Below, piece by piece: positions 27,588 to 36,645 of a DNA stretch of 64,000 bases. Both the position numbers and the translations under genes were made by a program. The notes under the pieces were generated by a model. That model was given only the letters and a program-made list of their open reading frames with translations, searched no databases and was not told the origin of the DNA. Source of the stretch: an uncultured Bacilli bacterium (GTDB taxonomy: Bacteria > Bacillota_I > Bacilli_A > RF39 > UBA660). Position 1 is the first letter of the stretch. Each line of letters begins with the position of its first letter. The stretch lies in the NCBI GenBank assembly GCA_910587065.1, contig CAJUMA010000001.1, forward strand, positions 147,446 through 211,445, read 5' to 3'.

Positions 27588-28973
27588 ATGGATGAGGGGA
27601 AAAAGTTATTATCTTTAATAATAGAGGATAAATTAGCTAAATTAGCTAAACTTAATGAAGAAGATTTATATATAGATAATACTAACATTAAAGAATTACT
27701 AGAATCTATTACAAAAGATATAAACAATTTTTATATTGTAACTGATGAAATAATAAATAAAGTTATCGAGATATTTCCAATTAAAAATGAAGATACTTTT
27801 AGATTAAATGTAAGAAGTGCACGTGATTTACTAATTGGAAAAAAAGAATACAATTTAAATGTAAAGCTAACACAGGAACATTTAGAAGCAATAAATTTAT
27901 TAAAAAAGTGCTTAGATAATCGAATCAAATCTCTTAATCCAGAAATAATTAATAAAGATGAAAACTTAAAAAGACTAACTGAATTAAAAAAGCAAGTAGT
28001 TGGAAATCTCCTTATTAATGATTTTGTAATGGTGGAAGAAATAACTCGTGATTATGATAAAGCCAACTTTGATAAAAACATGCTTATAATCATGAAATAT
28101 ATTAATGATTTAAATATAAATTTAATGCGTTCAAAGAAAAAGAATGCACCAATTTTTGACATTCAAATGATAAGAAGACCTAAAATGGATGCAATTATAA
28201 AAGAGATTTTAAAAAAACTTGATATCAAAACAAAAGAGATTCCAAACTTTTTATTAAGTGAATTAAAGAAAGCTGATGCCTTAGAAATTCAAAATACATA
28301 TAAAACAATTAAGAAAAATAAAGCCGAAAATGGCGGTATTCTCCATTTTATTGAAAAAGATAATATAGTTGGAAGAATAGCTATGCTACTATATGCAACG
28401 AGTGATTCTATCTTAGAAGTAATTAATAGCTTAAAAGATGAAAATGAAGTTGTAAACATTCCAGCTCTTAAATTAATCGTCAATAAAATACCAACAGTTT
28501 TTATGATAAAAAATAATACATATTATAAACCTAAATATGATGACTATATAAGCAATTATAGTTTGCTTAAAAGCATCAATGTTAATTATTTAGCTTTGGT
28601 AAAAAGAAACCCTTTATTTATGACAATTGATAAAAGTGTTTTAGACTATACCCTAGATTATTTATCAAAAGTAGGAGCAGATAAAAAAGATATAGTTAAT
28701 AGATGTTATAAAACTTTATCACTAAATCCTTCGTTATTAATAGATAATGTTGAAATAATGGTAAAAATGGGGATAAACTTAGAAGATTTTTTTGCTAAGA
28801 GTAACACGAATTATAATTTACTCAAAATGAGCTCATTAGAGCATAAACTAAAGGTTATTAAAACGATTAGTAATGTCGAAATTAAAGATTTAGAATTATT
28901 AAACAAACTAATTATAACAAAGGTTTATACTGAGAGTAAGAATGGCTACATAAATTGGGGAGATAAAAAATGA
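27588..28973 (+). CDS. Hypothetical protein with mTERF-like helical repeats
   Basis: The 461 aa protein is helical and soluble. About residues 324-400 show a repeating pattern of about 30 residues per unit with a NP-x-LL/F signature: VKRNPLFMTIDKSVLDYTLD, then LSKVGADKKDIVNRCYKTLS and LNPSLLIDNVEIMVKMGI. This resembles the mTERF motif (proline-started, three-helix repeats) known mainly from organelle transcription and ribosome factors. The N-terminal 300 residues have no recognisable domain. The gene overlaps the next by 4 nt (ATGA) and follows another by 6 nt. Confidence 0.5.
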   Translation: MDEGKKLLSLIIEDKLAKLAKLNEEDLYIDNTNIKELLESITKDINNFYIVTDEIINKVIEIFPIKNEDTFRLNVRSARDLLIGKKEYNLNVKLTQEHLEAINLLKKCLDNRIKSLNPEIINKDENLKRLTELKKQVVGNLLINDFVMVEEITRDYDKANFDKNMLIIMKYINDLNINLMRSKKKNAPIFDIQMIRRPKMDAIIKEILKKLDIKTKEIPNFLLSELKKADALEIQNTYKTIKKNKAENGGILHFIEKDNIVGRIAMLLYATSDSILEVINSLKDENEVVNIPALKLIVNKIPTVFMIKNNTYYKPKYDDYISNYSLLKSINVNYLALVKRNPLFMTIDKSVLDYTLDYLSKVGADKKDIVNRCYKTLSLNPSLLIDNVEIMVKMGINLEDFFAKSNTNYNLLKMSSLEHKLKVIKTISNVEIKDLELLNKLIITKVYTESKNGYINWGDKK

Positions 28974-29269
28974 TAGAATATATAAAAGAATATGGTGTTA
29001 CAAATATGGACTATGACTACATATTAAGTAATATTCCAAAAGATGTATTAGATATTATGACCTTATCTGAAAACAGTGTAAGAGAAGTATTGGATTATTA
29101 TAACACTATTGGTTTGTCAGAATCCGTTGGAAAAATAATTATAAAGAGACCAGACTTAGTAATAATTGAAAAAAATGTATTAGAAGAATTAATTAATAAA
29201 ATTGAAATAAAAACATTTGTTAATATTGTTAAATCTTCAATAGATGACTTAATTATTTTGGGAATATAA
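28970..29269 (+). CDS. Short protein with an mTERF-like repeat
   Basis: The 99 aa product continues the helical-repeat theme: LSENSVREVLDYYNTIGLSE, then KIIIKRPDLVIIEKNVLEEL, one clear mTERF-like unit with an RPDLV proline signature at about residues 61-65. Its start overlaps the previous stop (ATGA). It may be a separate subunit or the tail of a longer ancestral protein split by a stop. A UUCG terminator follows directly. Confidence 0.45.
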   Translation: MIEYIKEYGVTNMDYDYILSNIPKDVLDIMTLSENSVREVLDYYNTIGLSESVGKIIIKRPDLVIIEKNVLEELINKIEIKTFVNIVKSSIDDLIILGI

Positions 29270-29290
29270 AATAGCTTCGGCTATTTTTTT
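29269..29290 (+). terminator. UUCG-loop intrinsic terminator
   Basis: Stem AAATAGC (29269-29275) and GCTATTT (29280-29286) closed by a TTCG tetraloop and followed by T residues. It ends the mTERF-like operon. Confidence 0.85.
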
Positions 29291-29291
29291 G

Positions 29292-29320
29292 TTGTATAAA
29301 AGTTTAAAATTTGCTATACT
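29292..29320 (+). promoter_or_regulatory. Promoter of tRNA-Glu
   Basis: TTGTAT (29292-29297) and TATACT (29315-29320) with a 17 nt spacer, 20 nt before the tRNA gene. Confidence 0.7.
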
Positions 29321-29339
29321 CTTTATGTAATTGTTTTTT

Positions 29340-29416
29340 GGTCTGTTGGTGAAGTGGTTTAACACATAACCCTCTCAAGGTTACATACATGGGTCCGAAT
29401 CCCATACAGATCACCA
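29340..29416 (+). tRNA. tRNA-Glu (anticodon CTC)
   Basis: A full cloverleaf with encoded CCA. The acceptor GGTCTGT (29340-29346) pairs with ACAGATC. The D-arm has GTG/CAC. The anticodon stem TAACC/GGTTA closes the loop CTCTCAA with CTC at 29374-29376. The T-arm is ATGGG/CCCAT with loop TCCGAAT. The tRNA ends in A plus CCA. The overall pattern matches Firmicutes tRNA-Glu. The first T-loop pair is TC instead of the usual TT. CTC reads GAG codons only, so a TTC isoacceptor must exist elsewhere. Confidence 0.93.
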
Positions 29417-29427
29417 TATTGATTGTC

Positions 29428-29455
29428 ACTCGAACTTTTAGTCTCGAGTTTTATT
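29428..29455 (+). terminator. Terminator after tRNA-Glu
   Basis: ACTCGA (29428-29433) pairs with TCGAGT (29444-29449) and is followed by TTTATTAT. Confidence 0.6.
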
Positions 29456-29545
29456 ATATCTAAAAATATGCTAAAATTTTTATAGTAGAAGTTATAATAT
29501 TAGAAAATTAATTTATATATTGTCAACGAGGTTAGGAGTAGACAT

Positions 29546-29782
29546 ATGGAAAACACGAAAATTCTTAATTTTTATAAAAATAGTAGTTTATTTACTGATT
29601 TAGGTTTATATGCAAATTTTGCTATAGAAAGAAAAATAGAAGATAAAATACATGTGTGTTGTAGGGAAATGTCAATCTTGTTAATCGCAATACTAAAGGT
29701 TAAAAACATTCCTGCACGAGCAAGATGCGGATGGAATAACAATGACAAATTTAGGATACTGGCAGGAGAAATGAATAGTTAA
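29546..29782 (+). pseudogene. Transglutaminase-like domain fragment
   Basis: The 78 aa frame contains HVCCREMSILLIAILK followed by NIPARARCGW. This is the catalytic-Cys region of transglutaminase-like domains (C-R-x-x-A/S-x-L-L then I-P-A-R). The protein stops a few residues later, before the catalytic His and Asp, so the domain is cut short. It still has an AGGAG RBS. It lies in a decayed patch between tRNA-Glu and tagO and is best read as a relic. Confidence 0.6.
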
Positions 29783-29872
29783 GATTTGTTCAAGTTTTAT
29801 AACTAAATAAAATAAGTATTTTATAAAAGATACTTTTAAGATAATGAAGTAATATGATAGTGAGGTAAGATA

Positions 29873-30659
29873 ATGAAAAATGAAATCCTATGAGATGACA
29901 TAAATGAATTTCAAAAAAAATATTTGGAAGAAAAAAACAATATTAATATAGAGAAAAGAATAAAAGAACAAGGAATAATGAAAGAAAGCGTTGAAGATAG
30001 TAAGAAAACAAAATTCAAATTCAAATTTAATGTCGAAGTTCCTGAAATAAAAATTTATAATCAACTTAAAAGTCATCAATGTAATACGTATGCTTTTCTT
30101 AGAGTTGTAAAAGATATTTTACGCAAGAATAAAAGTCTAAATGTTGATAAACTAGATTTATCTTCAAATTATATTAACTTTTTTGATAAACTAGAGAAAT
30201 CAAATATCTTATATAATGATTTAATAAATTGTTCTGATTTAACATTAGAAAAAATAAATAACAAAGTTAATTATAATAAAATTATCTCCAACTCAGATTA
30301 AAGAATCAATTATCAGGCAATTAAGTGATGGTATAAGTGTATGGTTTTCTGCCGAAGAGTCGACTAAATTTAACTACAAAGATAATATTTTAGATGATAA
30401 TTTATATGACTTAAATAAATTATTAAATATTAAAAAAGTTTCTAAAAATAAGAGAATGTCTTTAGATTTAATAGATTATGATCACGCAATGTGCATAACT
30501 GGAGCCTTAGTAGAAGGGAAAAATATAAAGCAATTTAAAGTAGATAATAGTTTTGGCAAACATGGAAATTATAAAGGTCAGTTAATTATGACTCCTTCTT
30601 TTTTAGATAATTGTGTTATTACAACTATTATAAATAAAAAGTATATAGCAAGAAACTAA
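29873..30659 (+). pseudogene. pepC: Aminopeptidase C (PepC, bleomycin hydrolase family) pseudogene
   Basis: Three disjoint pieces match C1B peptidases in order. The N-terminal piece begins at ATG 29873 and has an in-frame TGA at 29891. The second piece (to 30301) includes NQLKSHQCNTYAFLR, the active-Cys region usually written NQKxSGRCWxFA, here badly altered, and LDLSSNYINFFDKLEKSN. After a frameshift the C-terminal piece (about 30288-30659) reads QIKESIIRQLSDGISVWFSA and DYDHAMCITGALVE, with the catalytic His. Roughly the middle third of the enzyme is deleted. Premature stop, deletion, frameshift and lost catalytic context make it non-functional. Confidence 0.8.
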
Positions 30660-30776
30660 ATAGGTTAAAAATTACTCATAAGATTTTCTTATTGCATTTA
30701 ACTCCAATAGAAGTTGAATCTATAATATATAAGTTTTCTAAAAAAAGGCATACTAATAGAAATATAATTGTTTTTT

Positions 30777-30805
30777 TTTACATCTCAGTATATCTAGTGT
30801 ATAAT
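30777..30805 (+). promoter_or_regulatory. Promoter of tagO
   Basis: TTTACA (30777-30782) and TATAAT (30800-30805, preceded by TG) with a 17 nt spacer. AGGAG lies between it and the start codon 30825. Confidence 0.8.
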
Positions 30806-30824
30806 TATTTATAGGAGTGATAAA

Positions 30825-31892
30825 ATGAATATAGCAAACTTAAATGTAAACAATCATAACATAATATTAATAATATTCGTATGCTTTTTAGCGGGATTAG
30901 TTTTAACACCTTTAGTGAAAAGAATCGCCATTCATATTGGTGCAGTTGATAAACCAGATAACAAAAGAAAAGTTCATCATAAAACAATGCCTCGTCTTGG
31001 CGGATTAGCTATATTTCTTTCATTTTTAACAGGTTATATGATATTTGCTCCAAAATCTACACAAATGTTATCTGTTTTGATAGGTGGATTTGTTATCATG
31101 CTAGTTGGTATATTTGATGATATAAGAACAATCAATTCAGGCTTAAAACCTATTTATAAGTTTCTTGGTCAAATAGTTGCCGCCTCAATAGTTGCTTTTT
31201 ACGGCAATATAACTTTTGCCGATATGACAATATTTGGCATTAAATTTCAATTTGGAATACTTGCTTATCCTTTAGCAGTACTATTTATAGTTGCCATAAT
31301 GAACGCAATTAATTTTGCCGATGGGCTTGATGGTTTAGCAGCAGGAACTTCAACAATTTATTTTATTACAATCGCAATTATAAGTTATATTATGAATAAA
31401 CTTGGTGGCTTAGACGTAATTTTATGTTTAATAATGGCAGGTTCTTGTTTAGGATTCTTATTCTACAATTTTGAACCAGCAAGTATCTTTATGGGAGATT
31501 CAGGGAGTATGTTTTTAGGATACATTATTTCCATAATTGCTCTTCTAGGATTTAAAACTGCAACAATTACATCATTAATAATTCCTTTATTATTATTATT
31601 TGTTCCAATATTAGATACCGCATTAGCTATGTTAAGAAGAATTCTAAATGGAAAAAGTATAGGTGATGCTGATGCCGAGCATTTACACCATCAATTACTA
31701 AAAAGAACAAAGTCCGTAAGAAAATCTGTTCTTATTATGTACGGTATTAATATCCTCTTTGCGACTGTTTCTATTTTCTATACTTTAGGTGACAAGAAAG
31801 TAAGCATGATGCTTTATGGAGCGCTGCTAATATTATTTGTCGTTCTAGTTTTGAAAACAGATATTATTTTTGAGCATGATTCAAAAAAATAG
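30825..31892 (+). CDS. tagO: Undecaprenyl-phosphate GlcNAc-1-phosphate transferase (TagO/WecA-like)
   Basis: The 355 aa polytopic membrane protein loads GlcNAc-1-phosphate onto undecaprenyl phosphate, the first step of wall teichoic acid or other polymer synthesis. Family motifs are present: PDNKRKVHHKTMPRLGG near residue 45, NAINFADGLDGLAAG (metal-binding Asp residues), FNFEPASIFMGDSGSMFLG and DADAEHLHHQLLKR (the HHxxH-like loop). About 10-11 membrane helices. It is followed after 8 nt by a HAD phosphatase, which could act on the same lipid pathway. The presence of such an enzyme implies a polymer-decorated cell wall. Confidence 0.92.
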   Translation: MNIANLNVNNHNIILIIFVCFLAGLVLTPLVKRIAIHIGAVDKPDNKRKVHHKTMPRLGGLAIFLSFLTGYMIFAPKSTQMLSVLIGGFVIMLVGIFDDIRTINSGLKPIYKFLGQIVAASIVAFYGNITFADMTIFGIKFQFGILAYPLAVLFIVAIMNAINFADGLDGLAAGTSTIYFITIAIISYIMNKLGGLDVILCLIMAGSCLGFLFYNFEPASIFMGDSGSMFLGYIISIIALLGFKTATITSLIIPLLLLFVPILDTALAMLRRILNGKSIGDADAEHLHHQLLKRTKSVRKSVLIMYGINILFATVSIFYTLGDKKVSMMLYGALLILFVVLVLKTDIIFEHDSKK

Positions 31893-31900
31893 GTGGTTTT

Positions 31901-32461
31901 ATGAAAGTAAATTTATATGATTTTGACAACACTATTTATAAAGGAGATTCTTCAACCGACTTTTTCTTTTATTCATTGTTGAGTTACCCTAAGATAATTA
32001 AATATATTCCTAAAATATGCAGAGGGTTTATTCTTTATAAATTAAAAAGAATTAACAAAACTAAATTTAAAAGAATAATATTTTCTTATTTAAAGGAAAT
32101 ACCTAATGTCGATGACTTGGTCGCTTCCTTTTGGAACTCGCATGAATGCTACATTAAAGACTTTTATAAAAATAAAAAACATGACAATGATATAATCATT
32201 TCTGCTTCGCCAGAATTTTTATTAAAACCAGTATGTAAAAAGCTTAAAGTAAAAGATTTAATTGCTAGCGATGTTGATAAAAAGACTGGTGAATTTAACA
32301 GTTTAAATTGTTATGGGCGGGAAAAAATTAAGAGACTAAATAAAAAATATAAAAATGTCGAAATTATTGAGGCTTATTCTGACAGCTATAGTGATACTCC
32401 TATGTTAGAAATAGCTGATAAGCCATATATAGTAAAAGGGAATAGAATAAAAGATTTTTAG
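31901..32461 (+). CDS. HAD superfamily (subfamily IB) phosphatase
   Basis: The 186 aa protein has the HAD nucleophile motif DFDNTIY (Asp 7 and 9), a helical cap (FFFYSLL to YIKDFYK), motif II IISASPEFLL and motif III-IV YSDSYSDTPML near the C-terminus. These are the hallmarks of the IB class (SerB-like phosphatases). The substrate is unknown. A link to the lipid-linked sugar pathway is suggested only by its close placement behind tagO. RBS AGGTGG. A terminator follows. Confidence 0.85.
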   Translation: MKVNLYDFDNTIYKGDSSTDFFFYSLLSYPKIIKYIPKICRGFILYKLKRINKTKFKRIIFSYLKEIPNVDDLVASFWNSHECYIKDFYKNKKHDNDIIISASPEFLLKPVCKKLKVKDLIASDVDKKTGEFNSLNCYGREKIKRLNKKYKNVEIIEAYSDSYSDTPMLEIADKPYIVKGNRIKDF

Positions 32462-32483
32462 TATCTGTAAAAAAACTTGGTAT

Positions 32484-32517
32484 AAATAGAATAAATTTAT
32501 TCTATTTTTTTTATTTT
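32484..32517 (+). terminator. Terminator after the HAD gene
   Basis: A palindromic A/T stem (AGAATAAATTTATTCT core) followed by a run of T residues. Confidence 0.6.
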
Positions 32518-32561
32518 ATATAAGTTATAATAGGCTCTATGCAGTACTGAAAGGAGCGCCT

Positions 32562-34460
32562 ATGTTAAAACTTATAAACATAAGCAAGCAGTATAAAGGA
32601 AGTAAAGATTTAACTTTAAAAAATATTAATTTAGAATTTGAAAGAACTGGACTAGTTTCAATCTTAGGTCCATCAGGTTGTGGAAAAACAACACTTTTAA
32701 ATTTAATTGGTGGATTAGATACACCAACTTTGGGCTCAATATTAATTGACAATTATGAACTTACAAAATTAAAAAAGAAAGAACTTGATGCATATCACAA
32801 TCAATATGTTGGATTTGTATATCAAAACTACAACTTAATTAATTATTTAAACGTTGTTGAAAACATAGAACTTATCAACAAAAATAAAGAGATTAAGTAT
32901 CTACTTGAATATCTTCATTTAAAAGATAAAGAAAAAAAACAGGTTAAGTATCTTAGTGGCGGAGAAAAACAAAGAGTTTCAATCGCAAGAAGTCTGATTA
33001 ATAAACCACGTATTCTTTTATGCGATGAACCAACGGGAGCGCTAGACACAAAAACGAGTCATGAAATTATGAAACTATTAAAAAAGATTTCAAAAACCAC
33101 CTTAATAATAATGGTAACACACAATAAAGATCTAGCAAGTATTTATTCAGATAGAATTATTTCTTTAGAAGACGGAAAGATAATAAGTGATACGCTACCA
33201 GCCAAAGAGAGCAGTAATTCCAACTTTCATTTAAAAAGGGTAAGTGTTAATCCAAACAAAATATTAAATATTATATCTAAAAATATAAAAAGTAAGTATA
33301 AGAGGAATTTTCTGACAGTGATAGCTTTCAGTATAGGATTAATATCTTTAGGTTTAGTTTTAAGTATTTCATCAGGGTTCAACAAAAGTATGGAAAGAGA
33401 AGAACAAGAAAGCTTAAGTAAATATCCAATATATTTATCCAAAACAAGCACCAACTTAAATAACGATTTAAAAAATATTTTTTCAACAAAAGAAAAAATT
33501 GAAGACAATTATATTTATAAACTAGAAACTAATCACACGAACATTATTGATGAGACATATATTAACAATTTATCCACTATAGAAAGAAATCTTACCAATC
33601 AAATAAATACATATTTACTAGATAATAAAGTCATTTCAATCAGCAAAAATCCCATAGATGAAATCATTATCAAAGCTGGAAGAAATATAGAAAAAAATGG
33701 GGAACTACTTTTAGTAGTAAATAATAATCAAATTGATGAAAATATATTATTGTCTTTAGATTTAAAAGAAGAAAAATATAAATATGAAGATATAATAAAT
33801 TATCAATTTAAGGTAAAAAGAGATAAATACAAGATAGTTGGAATTGCCACATTTAATGATGATTCATATTATCAAGATCTAACAGGTCTGTTAAGTTATG
33901 ATGATTTTTTTAAACAGATTCCTGTAAGTATAACTTTATATCCTAAAGACTATGAAAACAAAAATGAAATAATTAAGCATTTGGATTCTTATCACCAAGT
34001 AGAATATACTGATTATTCGGCAACTATAAAAAGTGTATCTAAAACATTAATGGATGGTGTTACGGTCATATTACTTTGCTTCAGCATGATATCATTAATC
34101 GTATCAACAATTATGATTGGAATAATTTCTTATATATCTGTAGTAGAAAGAATAAAAGAAATAGGTTTATTTAAATCACTTGGTTTATCAAATAGAAATA
34201 TAAAGATAATCTTTATTGGTGAAAATGTTTTATTAGGAATTGTATCAAGCATAATTAGTTTTGATTTTTTAAAGCTGATAAGTTTACCAACAAATAAATT
34301 GTTAACAAACATTACAGGTATGAAAAATATTTTGCTTCTTAATTCAAAAACATTATTTATACTTCTTAGCTTAAGCATTCTACTATCCATAATAGGTTCA
34401 TATTTTCCAATAAGAAAAACAAAAAAATTAAAAATAATTGATTGTCTAAGATACGAATAA
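32562..34460 (+). CDS. ABC transporter ATPase-permease fusion (MacB/FtsX type)
   Basis: The 632 aa protein joins an ATP-binding domain to an FtsX-like permease. The ATPase has Walker A GPSGCGKTT (36-44), signature [10 protein letters not shown] (131-140) and Walker B ILLCDEP (about 151-157) with TGALD. After residue 230 comes one membrane helix (about 243-265), a large extracytoplasmic domain and three C-terminal helices (about 490-625), the typical MacB/LolE arrangement. Such transporters export peptides, lipoproteins or antibiotics. The substrate is unknown. It is monocistronic with an AGGAG RBS. Confidence 0.88.
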   Translation: MLKLINISKQYKGSKDLTLKNINLEFERTGLVSILGPSGCGKTTLLNLIGGLDTPTLGSILIDNYELTKLKKKELDAYHNQYVGFVYQNYNLINYLNVVENIELINKNKEIKYLLEYLHLKDKEKKQVKYLSGGEKQRVSIARSLINKPRILLCDEPTGALDTKTSHEIMKLLKKISKTTLIIMVTHNKDLASIYSDRIISLEDGKIISDTLPAKESSNSNFHLKRVSVNPNKILNIISKNIKSKYKRNFLTVIAFSIGLISLGLVLSISSGFNKSMEREEQESLSKYPIYLSKTSTNLNNDLKNIFSTKEKIEDNYIYKLETNHTNIIDETYINNLSTIERNLTNQINTYLLDNKVISISKNPIDEIIIKAGRNIEKNGELLLVVNNNQIDENILLSLDLKEEKYKYEDIINYQFKVKRDKYKIVGIATFNDDSYYQDLTGLLSYDDFFKQIPVSITLYPKDYENKNEIIKHLDSYHQVEYTDYSATIKSVSKTLMDGVTVILLCFSMISLIVSTIMIGIISYISVVERIKEIGLFKSLGLSNRNIKIIFIGENVLLGIVSSIISFDFLKLISLPTNKLLTNITGMKNILLLNSKTLFILLSLSILLSIIGSYFPIRKTKKLKIIDCLRYE

Positions 34461-34510
34461 CATTTGACTTTAAATAGTTAAATATTCTATAATTCACGTA
34501 GGTGATTTAC

Positions 34511-35494
34511 ATGTGGCATATTGGAAATGTTGAGATAAAAAACAGAGTTGTGTTAGCTCCTATGGCGGGTATTTCTGATCCTTCATATATGCGTATAGTC
34601 GAAAACTTAGGTTGTGCTTATGCTATAACAGAATTGATAAGTGCGGAAGCAATAATTCGTGATAATAAAAAAACTTTTGAGATGTTAAATGGTATTGAAA
34701 ACATTAATATGCCAATAGCTATACAATTATTTGGTGGTTCTGCCAAAGTTTTAAGTGAAGCAGCGAAGATTATTGAAACAAGATTTCATCCAGCTATTAT
34801 TGATATAAATATGGGATGCCCAGTACAGAAAGTTGCTGTACGATCTGAAGCAGGCTCATCTCTTTTAAAAAATCCAGATTTAGTCTATGAGATAGTTAGG
34901 GAAGTTTCATCAGTTGTAGATATACCCGTAACTGTTAAAATAAGAAGTGGCTGGGATCAAAATAGTATTAATGCTGTAGAAATTGCTTTATCAGCCGAAA
35001 AAGCTGGAGCTTCTTGCATTGCAGTACATGGTAGAACACGTGCACAAGGATATTCAGGCAATGCCGATTGGGACATAATAAAGAAAGTTAAGAAAGCAGT
35101 TTCTATACCAGTAATTGGTAATGGCGACATAAAAAGCTGCTTTGATGCAAAAAGAATGTTGGAAGAAACAGGCTGTGATGCAGTTATGATTGGTAGAGGA
35201 GTTCTTGGCAATCCGTGGTTAATAAAAGAATGTGTCAACTATCTAGAAAAAGGCTCTTTACCAACATTTATAAGTGCTCAAGAAAAAATAAATATGCTAA
35301 AAGAACATTTTTCTTACTTGATTGAGGATAAAAGCGAAAAAGCTGCTCTTCTAGAAATTAGAAGTCATGCTTTATGGTACGTAAAAGGATTAAAATCATC
35401 CGCAACAATTAAAAATCAAATATGTAATTGTAGCAGTGTGACAGAAATGTTTGAAATTTTGGATAATTATTTAGCAAAAGAAAGTAATTTCTAA
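34511..35494 (+). CDS. dusB: tRNA-dihydrouridine synthase (DusB type)
   Basis: The flavin enzyme reduces a uridine in the D-loop of tRNA. It contains VVLAPMAGISDPSYMR, TELISAEAI, IDINMGCPVQKVAVRSEAGS (catalytic Cys), VKIRSGWD and VIGNGDIKSCFDA with the phosphate-binding MIGRGVLGNPW, followed by the helical C-terminal domain. I start at ATG 34511, 6 nt after AGGTG, giving 327 aa. The GTG at 34502 overlaps the RBS. It lies next to a convergent peptidase gene. Cytosolic. Confidence 0.93.
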   Translation: MWHIGNVEIKNRVVLAPMAGISDPSYMRIVENLGCAYAITELISAEAIIRDNKKTFEMLNGIENINMPIAIQLFGGSAKVLSEAAKIIETRFHPAIIDINMGCPVQKVAVRSEAGSSLLKNPDLVYEIVREVSSVVDIPVTVKIRSGWDQNSINAVEIALSAEKAGASCIAVHGRTRAQGYSGNADWDIIKKVKKAVSIPVIGNGDIKSCFDAKRMLEETGCDAVMIGRGVLGNPWLIKECVNYLEKGSLPTFISAQEKINMLKEHFSYLIEDKSEKAALLEIRSHALWYVKGLKSSATIKNQICNCSSVTEMFEILDNYLAKESNF

Positions 35495-36424
35495 TTAAAG
35501 TAATCTAATTTTTTCGCAAAATTCTTCTGTTTTAAGATTAGGAGTTAATCCTAATTTTTTCATCTCTTCTAAACAATTATTACTAGGTTTCATATTAATA
35601 ATCTCATTTAAAATATAGAACCATTTTTCTTTATCTTCTTTATATAAAAATAACAATTCAAAATTATATAAAAAAGGAATTACGTATGTAAGTTCTATTA
35701 TAATAGAACGATTAAAATCATGTGGAAAAGTACTGTTTTTACTAAGGTATTCACTTACTCTAACAATTCTTTCTGCATAATCAATAATTATGTTAAAGAT
35801 ATATTTAAGATAAGCCAAAATATCTTCATCTATATCTAAGAAATATTCTGACATAAAAGTAGCCGAGACTAATTCCATATTAAGTGAAGGAAGTTCTACA
35901 AAAGGATAATGCGAGTTGTAGTCTGTTCTAAAAAAAATACGGTCAACAATTGCATGGGTATACTCGTGAACTAGAGAAAATAAATCATCAATAAGATATT
36001 CATGATTAACAGAAATATACGAATAGTCAATTGATGAAAGATATACAGAGTAGTTACCTGATTTCGCCATCTTTAAATTAGATTTTCTTTCCTTATAAAT
36101 TTTATCAAATATTTCCATCCATTTTGGAGTTACAGAAGAAAAAAGTTCATATAGAAAATCTAATTGAGAATTTATAGGTATTCGTATTTGTTCTTGTTTA
36201 ACATCATTAAATTTTGGTGTTAAACTAAATTTTTCTATTTCACTTAAAAATATTGCGTATTCCTCTATAATAGATTTATTTGCTTCATCGGTTCTAGGAT
36301 AAGTTTCGCTATCAAAGGGATTAATTTTATCATTTAATAAAACCTTTAAAATCATTTTATCCATTTCATCTGTTGTACTTTTTATTTGTTTTCTAATCTT
36401 TATTTTATTCCAAGAATTAAACAT
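35495..36424 (-). CDS. M3-like zinc metallopeptidase, short
   Basis: The 309 aa protein has a HEYTH zinc-binding motif (LVHEYTHAIVDRIFF) and a downstream glutamate block, ELPSLNMELVSATFMSEYF. This is the glu-zincin pattern seen in M3 oligopeptidase F-like peptidases. It is about half their usual length, so it is a minimal version. It has no signal peptide and should act on peptides in the cytosol. RBS AAAGGGG near the start. It ends immediately after dusB, convergently, with no obvious terminator between them. Confidence 0.7.
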   Translation of the reverse strand: MFNSWNKIKIRKQIKSTTDEMDKMILKVLLNDKINPFDSETYPRTDEANKSIIEEYAIFLSEIEKFSLTPKFNDVKQEQIRIPINSQLDFLYELFSSVTPKWMEIFDKIYKERKSNLKMAKSGNYSVYLSSIDYSYISVNHEYLIDDLFSLVHEYTHAIVDRIFFRTDYNSHYPFVELPSLNMELVSATFMSEYFLDIDEDILAYLKYIFNIIIDYAERIVRVSEYLSKNSTFPHDFNRSIIIELTYVIPFLYNFELLFLYKEDKEKWFYILNEIINMKPSNNCLEEMKKLGLTPNLKTEEFCEKIRLL

Positions 36425-36645
36425 AATTAATAACCCCTTTCTTTCCTATTTATGCGAAATCAAAACACATGTAGAATATAATATCAACTAAAGTAAATAT
36501 AATCAAGACCAAATATAATATATAAAAAGTCTTGATAAAAGAACAAATGTACGATACAATAGAAATGCATTTAAAAAAGACAATTTGTCCTTTTAAAAAT
36601 ATCATTTTGTGGTAAAATATTAAGGAAATTTGGTGGTGTGGCATT

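Noticed and set aside
29891..29893. In-frame TGA in the pepC relic read as Trp (alternative code)
   Set aside because: Many intact genes end in TGA and all Trp codons in them are TGG, so it is a real stop.
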